Below, in pieces: positions 7,418 to 14,855 of a stretch of 19,755 nucleotides of DNA. The notes under the pieces were generated by a model. It was not told where the DNA came from, searched no databases, and saw nothing but the letters and a program-made list of their open reading frames with translations. Source of the DNA: Lachnospiraceae bacterium (GTDB lineage: Bacteria > Bacillota_A > Clostridia > Lachnospirales > Lachnospiraceae); the NCBI GenBank assembly GCA_017996675.1, contig JAGOGN010000008.1, positions 1 through 19,755 on the forward strand. Direction: 5' to 3'. How positions within the stretch are numbered: position 1 is the first letter of the stretch; each line of letters opens with the position of its first letter. Position numbers and translations under genes: made by a program.

Positions 7418-8603
7418 TCAGGTAAAGGATGTTATTTTAGATAAAACGCAACAACAATGTGTGTTAAAAGATGAAACGATTGTAGATCTCATTGATGAGG
7501 AACTAGCAAGATACAACAAGGAACATCCATTACTAACAAACCAGCGAAGAGAATTGGAGCAGGATATTTATAATGGCTTAAGAGGAATGGATATTTTACA
7601 GGAGCTGATGGATGATGAAGAAGTCACAGAAATCATGATGAACGGGCATGATCATATTTTTTATGAAAAAAAAGGAAAATTGTACCCTTATGAGAAGAAG
7701 TTTTACTCAAAGGAGCGGTATTTGGATTTTATCTGGAGGATTGCAGGAGACAATAATCGGATGGTTAATGAAGCAGTTCCCATTATGGATACGATCCTAA
7801 AAGACGGCTCTAGAGTGAATATTGTCATGGACCCAATTGCGATGGAAGGACCGGTCATGACAATTCGTAAATTCAAAAATCATCGGATGAATCTAGAGGA
7901 ACTAGTTCGTTTAAAGACCATGGACCAGTCTGTCGCTAGTTTTCTCATGAAGTTAGTGGAATGTAAATATAACATTTTTATTTATGGTGGAACTGGGAGC
8001 GGAAAGACGGTATTACTCAACGCACTTTCTGAGTATATTCCTTCGAAAGAAAGAATTGTGACGATTGAAGATGCAGCAGAACTTCAGCTAAAGAAAGTTC
8101 ATAATATCGTTCGGTTGCAGGTAAGACAGGCGACGTTAGAAGGACGCAATGGGGTGTCCATACGGGACTTATTAAAAACTTCATTAAGGCTAAGACCAGA
8201 TCGGATTATTTTAGGTGAAGTTAGGGGAAGTGAGTGTGTGGATTTATTGCAAGTGATGAATACCGGACATGCGGGTTCGATTTCAACTGGACATGGAAAT
8301 TCCTGCCAAGAGATGATTGATCGAATCACTACGATGACATTAATGGGGATTGAGATGCCTGTCAGTGCAATTCATCATCAAATTGCGGCAGGGATAGACA
8401 TTATGGTTCAGGTGGGAAGATGTATGGACGGGAGTAGAAAGGTATTAACGGTGGATGAACTGGGTGGAATCAGTGAGGATCGGATTCAAATTCATTCCCT
8501 TATCAAATACCATAGAAGAGAAGGAACGATGAAAGATGAATGCTGGGAAACTGTTGGAACACTACAAAATCAGGGAAAAATGGAGCAATACGCCCCAGTA
8601 TAA
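7389..8603 (+). CDS. cpaF: CpaF/TadA-type pilus assembly ATPase
   Basis: This is a secretion ATPase of the GspE/VirB11 superfamily that powers Tad pilus assembly on the cytoplasmic face of the membrane. The protein is 404 residues when started at ATG 7389, behind GGGAGGAG. The same frame is open back to 7149, but that extension lies inside the preceding gene and is unrelated to CpaF. An N-terminal helical domain leads to VTEIMMNG (about 79-86), and IVMDPIAMEGPVMTIRKF is the usual CpaF strand region. Walker A GGTGSGKT is at 200-207, followed by IEDAAELQL (Asp box), RLRPDRIILGEVRG (Walker B) and GHAGSISTGHGNS (His box). All catalytic motifs are intact. It overlaps the next gene by 68 bases. Confidence 0.97.
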   Translation: MNQSLDRVYDQVKDVILDKTQQQCVLKDETIVDLIDEELARYNKEHPLLTNQRRELEQDIYNGLRGMDILQELMDDEEVTEIMMNGHDHIFYEKKGKLYPYEKKFYSKERYLDFIWRIAGDNNRMVNEAVPIMDTILKDGSRVNIVMDPIAMEGPVMTIRKFKNHRMNLEELVRLKTMDQSVASFLMKLVECKYNIFIYGGTGSGKTVLLNALSEYIPSKERIVTIEDAAELQLKKVHNIVRLQVRQATLEGRNGVSIRDLLKTSLRLRPDRIILGEVRGSECVDLLQVMNTGHAGSISTGHGNSCQEMIDRITTMTLMGIEMPVSAIHHQIAAGIDIMVQVGRCMDGSRKVLTVDELGGISEDRIQIHSLIKYHRREGTMKDECWETVGTLQNQGKMEQYAPV

Positions 8604-9312
8604 TTTGATATTAGACGGTTGTTTGTTTCTGATTCTAGATGTTTTAGTGGCAAACCTGATCTTTCATAAAGGTTGGTTTGTGATTTTACTGTCACCACTA
8701 TTTATTTTGTACCGAAAGAGCGCACAAAGACGACGGGAACTGGAGCAATGGAAGCTAACGAGAAATGAGTTTCTGATCTTTCTGCAATCGGTTGAAAGCT
8801 ATGTTTTTCTTGGCTATGCGGTGGAGCAGGCTTTTGTGGAAGGAGAGCGGGAACTGACAGGAGTGGTAAAAAGACCAGGAAACTTTGCGAAAAAATTAAT
8901 TGAAATCAATAAAAAAAGAACGATCGGAGAAGGAATCGAAGGACTTTTTTTAGAATATGCGAAGGAATCGAAAGTGGACGAAATCTTGTTATTTGCCCAA
9001 GTCTTATGTTTTTTACAACAAAAAGGTGGGGATATTTGTGGTTTGGTTCACGGAACAAGTGAAAAGATTCGTTGGATGGTGGATATGGAAAATCAGATGG
9101 AAGTGGTGTACGCAGCAAAGAAAATGGAGGCAAAGATTATGATGATCGCACCGATAGGAATCTTATTATTTTTAAATTATTCCAATCGAGATTACATGAG
9201 CTGGTATTATGACAGTTTACTGGGAACCCTGATGCTTTGCCTATTCTTATTGCTTTATCTAATTGCGTTTGTCCTGATCAATCGAATATTAAACATGAAT
9301 GAAAAAGGATAA
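8536..9312 (+). CDS. TadB-like inner-membrane platform protein
   Basis: This 258-residue membrane protein comes immediately after the ATPase, the usual place of TadB. Two hydrophobic segments near the N-terminus (about 28-60) are followed by a cytoplasmic helical T2SSF-like domain with FLIFLQSVESYVFLGYAVEQAF and EILLFAQVLCFLQQKGGD, and two C-terminal membrane helices (IGILLFLNYS and the segment about 225-250). TadB and TadC form the membrane platform on which CpaF acts. ATG 8536 has AAGGAA about 9 bases upstream and lies inside the last codons of cpaF, suggesting translational coupling. The match to T2SSF is by pattern and position. Confidence 0.82.
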   Translation: MNAGKLLEHYKIREKWSNTPQYNLILDGCLFLILDVLVANLIFHKGWFVILLSPLFILYRKSAQRRRELEQWKLTRNEFLIFLQSVESYVFLGYAVEQAFVEGERELTGVVKRPGNFAKKLIEINKKRTIGEGIEGLFLEYAKESKVDEILLFAQVLCFLQQKGGDICGLVHGTSEKIRWMVDMENQMEVVYAAKKMEAKIMMIAPIGILLFLNYSNRDYMSWYYDSLLGTLMLCLFLLLYLIAFVLINRILNMNEKG

Positions 9313-9317
9313 AAAGG

Positions 9318-10511
9318 ATGAAGAAGTTAACTAAATATATGGGAGTGTGTTTGATTTTTTGCGTACTTGCATCACTTATGGTGGCGCATAAAGAGCGCAG
9401 GTTGCAGCTACATGAAATAAGCAGGGTGGGCGCTCAATCTGAAATGGTCACTTTTGAAATCGATGGGAAAGAGTATCCGATTCTACTTCCGCTAACAAAA
9501 CCAAAGAGAACCCAGCAAGAAGCAATGGAACTTCTGAATCGGACCATAAAATTAATCAAAGAAGAGCAGTGTTATTTGGGAAATAATAAACATTCAACTG
9601 CGGTCACAACGAAACTAAAGCTGGAAGAATATTATTTAAGAGAGCAGGTACAGTGTATTTGGAGTAGCGAACCTTCAGGTTATGTGAATGAAGACGGAAG
9701 CATTCAACAGCTTCGTTTATGGACCGAGAAGAAAAAAGAACAGGAAATTGAGTTAACGTTTCGTTTGATTTGTGATTCCGTGGAGAAAGTGGTAAAAGAA
9801 CAAATTGTGATTCAAAAAGTAGCTGCACAATCAGAAGAAGAACTGGTTTCTTACGTAAATAACTTGGTCATGAAAACACAGTTGGATGCACCAACAAAAA
9901 GCAGGATTCAGCTTCCCGATGAAATCCAGGGCAAGAAAGTGAGTTGGAAAACGGCGGAAAGGAAAAGTGCTTGGATACTAATGTTACTTGGGATCATTGC
10001 CTGTGTTGCGCTTGTCTGGAGTGATCGAAGAACAAAAATCCAGGAAGTTAATAAAAAAAAGGAGCGCTACCAAACGCAATTCCCAGGATTTGTACAGGAA
10101 TTATCCGTGTTGCTGTCTGCAGGAATGTCGGTAAGACGATGTTTTTCCCTTATTGGTGAGACCATGTGTAAACAAAAGCAACAAGAATTTCTAGGGAAAC
10201 AACTATTGGAAATGGTGCAAAGTATTCAAAAAGGAGAAAATGAGATACGAGTATATCAAAATTTTTCGCAAAAAGTAGATGTAATGGAATATCGGAGACT
10301 TATGAGTTTAATTATTCAAAATATCTGTAAAGGAACCTATCAAATGAGTGAGCGGCTCGGACAAATTGCGCAGGAATCTTACGTGGAACAACTACGACAA
10401 GTAAAGATCAAAGGAGAAAAGGTCTCCACAAAATTACTGATTCCGATGGGAATTTTACTAATAATGATTTTGTTAGTCGTAATCGTTCCGGCTCTGTTTA
10501 TGAAAATATAA
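9318..10511 (+). CDS. TadC-like platform protein with an N-terminal extracytoplasmic domain
   Basis: This 397-residue protein has a membrane anchor at about 6-22, a soluble segment of about 185 residues (25-210), a second membrane helix (about 212-232), a T2SSF-type cytoplasmic domain (about 235-370: QFPGFVQELSVLLSAGMSVRRCF, YRRLMSLIIQNICKGT) and a C-terminal membrane helix (372-395). The T2SSF half and its position right after tadB identify it as TadC. The soluble segment between the first two helices should face the outside of the cell and has no motif I recognise. Canonical TadC proteins are about 300 residues and lack it. Spacing from tadB is 5 bases, with AAAAAGGA serving as ribosome binding site. 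Confidence 0.82.
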   Translation: MKKLTKYMGVCLIFCVLASLMVAHKERRLQLHEISRVGAQSEMVTFEIDGKEYPILLPLTKPKRTQQEAMELLNRTIKLIKEEQCYLGNNKHSTAVTTKLKLEEYYLREQVQCIWSSEPSGYVNEDGSIQQLRLWTEKKKEQEIELTFRLICDSVEKVVKEQIVIQKVAAQSEEELVSYVNNLVMKTQLDAPTKSRIQLPDEIQGKKVSWKTAERKSAWILMLLGIIACVALVWSDRRTKIQEVNKKKERYQTQFPGFVQELSVLLSAGMSVRRCFSLIGETMCKQKQQEFLGKQLLEMVQSIQKGENEIRVYQNFSQKVDVMEYRRLMSLIIQNICKGTYQMSERLGQIAQESYVEQLRQVKIKGEKVSTKLLIPMGILLIMILLVVIVPALFMKI

Positions 10512-10532
10512 GGAAGAAAGGAAGAAAAACAA

Positions 10533-10688
10533 ATGGATTTTTGGATGGAAGAAGAAGGTATTGGTGTAGTAGAAGTAATCTTGATTTTAGTTGTCCTAAT
10601 CGGATTGGTATTAATATTTAAGGACCAGATGACGCGCTTGGTGGATTCCATTTTTGAGAGGATAACGGAACATGCGGATCACGTTTAA
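10533..10688 (+). CDS. flp: Flp-type major pilin (Flp1-like)
   Basis: This small gene encodes 51 residues, starting MDFWMEEEGIGVVEVIL. The short leader EEEG is followed by the predicted prepilin cleavage site EEEG/IGVVE with Glu at +5, then a single hydrophobic helix (VILILVVLIGLVLIF) and a charged tail. This is the Flp pilin plan: a tiny prepilin processed by TadV-like peptidases and polymerised by CpaF/TadB/TadC. A ribosome binding site AAAGGAAG lies about 8 bases upstream of the ATG. The gene sits between tadC and the DUF5702 gene and overlaps the latter by 17 bases. It is the only Flp-like pilin in the window and so probably the major subunit. Confidence 0.9.
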   Translation: MDFWMEEEGIGVVEVILILVVLIGLVLIFKDQMTRLVDSIFERITEHADHV

Positions 10689-12162
10689 AGGTAGTATAAC
10701 TGTATTTATGGCGTTATTGCTGACTTCCATTTTGGCACTTAGTGGAGCAGTTTTAGAAATTGTTCGTTACTCTGGAATGAAGAATGTAGTCATAGAAGCT
10801 GAGAATAATGCAGGACATTCGCTGTGTAGTAATTATAATCAAAAGCTTTGGAATCAATACCATATTTATGGATTGTCCTGCAACTATCCAGTACTGCAAG
10901 GTACGAAACGTTACATTGAAATGGGAATGGGGAATGAATCTGATTCAAAAGGAGTCGATTTTTATAAAGGGGAAGTAGGGCAGGTTCAGCTTGTTGGAAA
11001 CAAACGGTTAACCGATTTTGAGGGAGAGGATTATTTTCAACAAGCGGTACGGTATCAAAAAATTCATTTTCCTAAGATTTTAATTGAAAAATGGAAAGAT
11101 TACGGAAAACGTCAACAGAATGAAGCGGAATCTGTTTCGGACCAAAATACAATCGAATTATCCCAAAGTGCAATGGATGAACTAAAAGATGATAAATGGA
11201 AAGAAAAAAAGGGAGAACCGGTTACCCATAAAGATGCAAAAGAGTATGAAAATCTGAAAAATCCGGTAACCGAATACGGGAATCTAACAGGTGGATTATT
11301 ATCACAGTTGGTTGTAGAAGATCCGAGTAAGATATCCACATGTAAAATGCGTTCTTCTTGTATGCAGTCATTCGAAGAGATGGAAAAAGGGTCGTTGGCA
11401 CAATCAGAAACAGAAGAATCGCAGGTGACCAATCAGCTCCTGTTTGTTAGTTACCTTGCACAACATTATTCTTCATTTGTACTTCCACAAAAAGACAGAG
11501 GAATTCAATATCAACTGGAGTATATACTAACAGGAAAAGACAATGATGCTAATGCATTAGAATCAACCTTACAAAGAATGAAGTGGTTAAGAATAGGAGT
11601 GAATTATCTTTATTTGTTCACGAGCTCAGTTCAAAGTCAAAAGGCAATGGCTTATGCGGTAGCTTTGGTAGGGTTTACTGGAATTGAGCCCTTAATTGAA
11701 GCGGTTAAATTAGGAATCCTTTATGTATGGGCCTATAGCGAAACAATAAAAGAACTCAAATGTCTGGCAGCAGGTAAAACTATTCCCATATTAAAAACAG
11801 ATCAGAATTTTCGCACAGATTTGAAACAACTATTTACAGCTGGGCCGAATACGAACTGGGATCAGGATCAGGGACTAAAAATTGGTTACACTGAAATGAT
11901 TCAGCTATTATTAGTAATGGAACAACCAACAAAGCAGAGATTACGGTCAATCCATTGCATCAATATGGATTTGACTGGAAAAGAAGAAAAGAATGAAACC
12001 CTCTCTATGGACCAGTTCTATTCGGGGTTAGAGTTACGTGTAGGAATTCAATTTGACAATATTTTTGCTTGTATGAATCAGCAGAATCAGAAACCAAGGT
12101 TTCTTTACTGTTATGAAAGGACTTACCATATTGGATATTTGCAGGAAGAGAACAACGATTAA
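10672..12162 (+). CDS. DUF5702/TadG-like membrane-anchored Tad accessory protein
   Basis: This 496-residue protein has one N-terminal membrane helix. The start KGSITVFMALLLTSILALSGAVLE follows the DUF5702 pattern of clostridial tad loci, which places a prepilin-like G/SITVF segment before the helix; the +5 Glu typical of cleaved pilins is replaced by Phe. The helix is followed by EIVRYSGMK...AENNAGHSLCSNYNQKLWNQY, conserved in that family, and a large soluble extracytoplasmic part with several Cys residues. The function is unknown; TadG-like proteins are thought to be minor pilus or cell-envelope components. Its stop codon lies inside the left arm of a 19-bp inverted repeat. Confidence 0.75.
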   Translation: MRITFKGSITVFMALLLTSILALSGAVLEIVRYSGMKNVVIEAENNAGHSLCSNYNQKLWNQYHIYGLSCNYPVLQGTKRYIEMGMGNESDSKGVDFYKGEVGQVQLVGNKRLTDFEGEDYFQQAVRYQKIHFPKILIEKWKDYGKRQQNEAESVSDQNTIELSQSAMDELKDDKWKEKKGEPVTHKDAKEYENLKNPVTEYGNLTGGLLSQLVVEDPSKISTCKMRSSCMQSFEEMEKGSLAQSETEESQVTNQLLFVSYLAQHYSSFVLPQKDRGIQYQLEYILTGKDNDANALESTLQRMKWLRIGVNYLYLFTSSVQSQKAMAYAVALVGFTGIEPLIEAVKLGILYVWAYSETIKELKCLAAGKTIPILKTDQNFRTDLKQLFTAGPNTNWDQDQGLKIGYTEMIQLLLVMEQPTKQRLRSIHCINMDLTGKEEKNETLSMDQFYSGLELRVGIQFDNIFACMNQQNQKPRFLYCYERTYHIGYLQEENND

Positions 12163-12279
12163 AGAATGCTCCCGGAGAATGAACAAAAATTCGAATAAAA
12201 AGAAAAACTCTCTCACATACAAACAAATTCATCTACTACTCCCACTAAAGAAACCAAGTTCGGGAGCATTCTTTAATCG
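12156..12279. repeat. Perfect 19-bp inverted repeat flanking 86 bp at the tadE start (possible invertible switch)
   Basis: The left arm is CGATTAAAGAATGCTCCCG (12156-12174) and the right arm is its exact reverse complement (12261-12279); one G-U and one A-U pair extend it inward. The left arm holds the stop codon of the DUF5702 gene, and the right arm encodes SGAFFNR of TadE. No T-run follows, so it is not an intrinsic terminator, and no target-site duplication is evident. On flipping, the spacer presents GGGAG, 6 bases, ATG and 19 open codons in frame with tadE, with a TAG just upstream of the ATG. No recombinase gene is in the window. Confidence 0.9.
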
Positions 12280-12991
12280 AAAATATGGTGGCTTTTTCAT
12301 GGTGGAAGCAGCCCTTGTTTTTCCTATTTTTCTTTGTTTTTTTACCATGTTTTTAACTGTACTATTTCAACTGGATGTTCAAAGAAAAGTGAAGCTTGAG
12401 ACAATGGAGATGGTTCGGCAAGCTTCTTATCTTTCTAGCGATGAGGCAATGGGAGCGATTACTTCCTTGAAAAGCGTATCGAAGTTGCTGAAAAAGGACG
12501 TAGTCCCAATCCTGATCCTACCAGAAACGACAGAAACCGAACTTGGAATTACCGTTATTTATAAAGATCAATCGCCGTATCGACTTTTTGTGGTTCCATG
12601 GGGTCATTTTTCTAATCAGGTTAAGGTGAGAAAGTGGATTGGAGAAAATCAGTCCGGTACAAAAGAGGATCTGGTATATGTCACAAAATATGGAAGTGTT
12701 TACCATGAGGATCGAAATTGTACTTATCTGAAACCACAAATCAGTAAAGTAAGTTTAAGAACAGTAGATCAATTGCGCAATCAAAGTGGTGAAAAGTATA
12801 AAGCATGTAAGTATTGCAGGAAGCAGATTGAAGAGGAAGGCTGGTGTTATATCACCTTAGAAGGGAATCGATTTCATCGATCCACTCATTGCTGGGAATT
12901 AGAACGGGATATTTATCAGATTCCAAGGAGCGAAGTGGGAAATCGAAAGCCATGTAGTAAATGTAAAGGAGGGACAAAGCAATCCTATTAA
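12179..12991 (+). CDS. TadE-like pseudopilin with two HxxxxC...CxxC motifs
   Basis: The protein has 270 residues if started at ATG 12179. A basic leader ends at KYGG (35-38), followed by the predicted prepilin cleavage site G38/FFMVE with Glu43 at +5, and a hydrophobic helix (AALVFPIFLCFFTMFLTVLF), the standard TadE beginning. The exported part carries two copies of an H-x4-C ... C-x2-C motif: YHEDRNC...CKYC and FHRSTHC...CSKC, probably metal-binding. The start is uncertain. ATG 12179 has GGAG only one base upstream, and ATG 12113 lies 50 bases inside the previous gene without a clear SD. The first 33 codons lie in the inverted-repeat segment, so in the opposite orientation translation would begin at a different, better placed ATG and join in frame at GAFFNR. 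The mature protein is the same in both states. Confidence 0.8.
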   Translation: MNKNSNKKKNSLTYKQIHLLLPLKKPSSGAFFNRKYGGFFMVEAALVFPIFLCFFTMFLTVLFQLDVQRKVKLETMEMVRQASYLSSDEAMGAITSLKSVSKLLKKDVVPILILPETTETELGITVIYKDQSPYRLFVVPWGHFSNQVKVRKWIGENQSGTKEDLVYVTKYGSVYHEDRNCTYLKPQISKVSLRTVDQLRNQSGEKYKACKYCRKQIEEEGWCYITLEGNRFHRSTHCWELERDIYQIPRSEVGNRKPCSKCKGGTKQSY

Positions 12992-13419
12992 TTCATATTT
13001 ATGTATTATTGCTACTTTTTTTAAGTGGGTTAGAAGATTTGTGTACTAGAAAAGTTTCGCTTAGTTACTTACTACTATTTTTTTGTGGAGCCTTCTTAAT
13101 CGGTATCTTTTATCAGCATACATCTTGGGTTTTTATGGTTGGTGGAATGATGATGGGGGTTTGTATTGTAAGTTTACGATTTCTTGGAATTGGGATGCTT
13201 GGCGCGGGAGATGGGATAGTCCTTCTTATTACTGGAATCGTTTTAGGATTTGGGAATAATATGGAATTGTTGATGATCGGGTTATTGTTAGCGTCCCTGT
13301 ATGGGATTGGAAGAAGTCTGAAAGATGGGTTGCGTTCAAAAAAAGAGATTCCCTTTATTCCTTTTTTGTTTATTGGATATTTAATACAACTTTTTTGGAA
13401 TGGAGGAAACTATGGATAA
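12982..13419 (+). CDS. Prepilin peptidase, A24 family, second copy
   Basis: This is a second, shorter TadV-like membrane protein. FLSGLEDLCTRKVS carries the first catalytic Asp and MLGAGDGIVLL the second (GxGD). The terminal IPFIPFLFIGYL matches the end of the family. The usual IPN after the first Asp is replaced by KVS, and the Lys after GxGD is replaced by Gly, so substrate preference may differ from the first copy. The start is uncertain. The first conventional start, TTG 13009, has no ribosome binding site and would leave only 9 residues before the first Asp, destroying the first membrane helix. The SD AAAGGAGGG (12965-12973) points to ATC 12982, 9 bases away, which restores a full hydrophobic N-terminus; that start is used here as an inference. 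It overlaps the TadE gene by 10 bases and the next gene by 8. Confidence 0.8.
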   Translation: MLLIHIYVLLLLFLSGLEDLCTRKVSLSYLLLFFCGAFLIGIFYQHTSWVFMVGGMMMGVCIVSLRFLGIGMLGAGDGIVLLITGIVLGFGNNMELLMIGLLLASLYGIGRSLKDGLRSKKEIPFIPFLFIGYLIQLFWNGGNYG

Positions 13420-13651
13420 CCGAAGGAAGATGAATGCTTCTTATACGATTGAAGCTGGAATTGTAGGAGTCTTTCTGATTTCATTTTTAGGAATGGGTAT
13501 TTCATACGAGCTCCATCACATGGACCATATCCTAGAGAATATACAAAAAGAGCGAATCACGAAAGAGCAGTGGAACATGAGCGACGAGATTGAACAATAT
13601 CTGAAATATCGTGAAATAAAAGATCTCGTGGATGAGGTGATTGGAGGGTAA
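13412..13651 (+). CDS. Small pseudopilin-like protein of the Tad cluster
   Basis: This protein has 79 residues. ATG 13412 is chosen over the in-frame ATG 13400 because GGAGG (13402-13406) lies 5 bases before it. A short basic leader (MDNRRKMNA) is followed by SYTIEAGIVGVFLISFL, a TadE/pilin-like hydrophobic helix with Glu at the expected +5 position if cleavage occurs after Ala9. The remainder is a charged helical tail of about 45 residues. It is probably a minor pseudopilin of the same pilus. No family name can be given. It overlaps the second peptidase gene by 8 bases and is followed one base later by the FHA gene. Confidence 0.72.
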   Translation: MDNRRKMNASYTIEAGIVGVFLISFLGMGISYELHHMDHILENIQKERITKEQWNMSDEIEQYLKYREIKDLVDEVIGG

Positions 13652-13652
13652 G

Positions 13653-14801
13653 ATGGAAATCAGGTATAACAGAGTAGTAGATAAGAAATTTATGATTGTC
13701 AGTCAATTGGAAGAGGAAGTATCCCTTTTTGAAATTGAGATGTTGGAGCAGAATACCTTAAGACAACAACTAGCGATGTCCTTGGTAATTAGTGATGGAA
13801 GACCGGAATTCTGGTATGATATTACTAATTTACTACCGCTTGAATCATGGTTAAAGTTCAAGAAAATAGGTTCAGATTTATTTGAAAAAATGTTAGACGA
13901 GGTCGTTTTATCACATTTAGAAGTAGGTGAATACCTTTTAAAAACAGAGTCATTATCCTTAGATCCATCTTTGATCTTTGTGAATATGGAAACGAATCAA
14001 CATTATTTTTGTTACCTTCCTGGGCAGAAGACGCAGCCAAATTCTTCAAAGAGTACGATTTGTGGGTTTTTAGAATCCTTGCTTTCTATCATAGATTTCC
14101 AAAATAAAGATTTCGTGAGCGAGATCTATCATATGCTGGAGCTGCTCCAACAAACCGATGGTTCCTATCAAAGTCTGCAGAATTGTTTGCAAAGGGAGCG
14201 AGAAAAAAGGGAAAAACATGTTCATTCTATCATAATAGAAGAAAGTGAACCCATTTTGCAAAAAGAGAAGAGTGGAAAGGAATTCCTAGACCAGCAGAAA
14301 AGCAAAGTAATAGAAGGAATCATGTCCAAATGGAAAGAGTGGACGGACTGGTCCTTGGAGTTGAAAATGCCTCTTTTTAAAAAAGGAACTAGAACTATTT
14401 TGAAGCATAAGAAAAAGAATCGAGTGAACAAACCCAATACCGTAATTTTAAAAGAAGAAACTTGTGAACGTCCTGTGCCGATCATCGATTTCGATCAGGA
14501 ATTTGGCGTAGTCGGTGAATTGGTCTATCTGGGTGAGGATGGCTATCCTGCTATTGAAGTAGGTAGCGAGAAAATTACCATTGGGAATAATGAACAAATC
14601 GCAGATGTCGTAATTGAAGATGTAACGATTAGTAAAATACATGCACTAATTGAATATATTGGTGGAGATTATTTTTTAGAAGATCTAAATTCAGTGTATG
14701 GAACCTTTATTAATGGCGAACGTTTAGGATATCTCGAACGGAGAAAATTGTTTTCAGAAGATGTTGTTCATTTTGCAAAGGCAAAGTATCGTTTTCACTA
14801 A
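13653..14801 (+). CDS. DUF6382-like / FHA-domain protein closing the Tad operon
   Basis: The cytoplasmic protein has 382 residues, starting at ATG 13653, 4 bases after GGAGGG; an in-frame TTG at 13641 overlaps that SD and is rejected. The N-terminal 170 residues resemble the domain found before FHA modules in clostridial tad clusters (DUF6382-like; recalled, not searched). A basic linker (about 180-270) follows. The C-terminal 90 residues form a forkhead-associated fold: TIGNNEQIADVVIEDVTISKIHALI ... YFLEDLNSVYGTFINGERL. FHA domains bind phosphothreonine peptides. The Ser, His and Asn of the core motifs are present, but the Arg of the GR motif is Asn (IGNN), so phosphopeptide binding is uncertain. 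This gene is the last of the cluster. Confidence 0.85.
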   Translation: MEIRYNRVVDKKFMIVSQLEEEVSLFEIEMLEQNTLRQQLAMSLVISDGRPEFWYDITNLLPLESWLKFKKIGSDLFEKMLDEVVLSHLEVGEYLLKTESLSLDPSLIFVNMETNQHYFCYLPGQKTQPNSSKSTICGFLESLLSIIDFQNKDFVSEIYHMLELLQQTDGSYQSLQNCLQREREKREKHVHSIIIEESEPILQKEKSGKEFLDQQKSKVIEGIMSKWKEWTDWSLELKMPLFKKGTRTILKHKKKNRVNKPNTVILKEETCERPVPIIDFDQEFGVVGELVYLGEDGYPAIEVGSEKITIGNNEQIADVVIEDVTISKIHALIEYIGGDYFLEDLNSVYGTFINGERLGYLERRKLFSEDVVHFAKAKYRFH

Positions 14802-14855
14802 TGGATTTTTATCTCGGTTTTTGTTAGAATAAGAACAGGAAAGCGAGGTAAAGTT

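Noticed and set aside
12005..12232. Minus-strand reading frame starting MNLFVCERV that contains GAFFNR
   Set aside because: It runs into the DUF5702 gene on the wrong strand. Its GAFFNR match to TadE is a product of the inverted repeat, and it is used only as evidence for the flipped-state leader.
12156..12279. Inverted repeat as a terminator or as a MITE/IS end pair
   Set aside because: There is no T-run after the right arm and the loop would exceed 80 bases. No target-site duplication is visible beside the arms and there is no transposase.
14802..14830. TGGATT-N17-TAGAAT as a rhomboid promoter
   Set aside because: The -35 matches only 3 of 6 positions, so it was not listed. The rhomboid gene may instead be transcribed from upstream.
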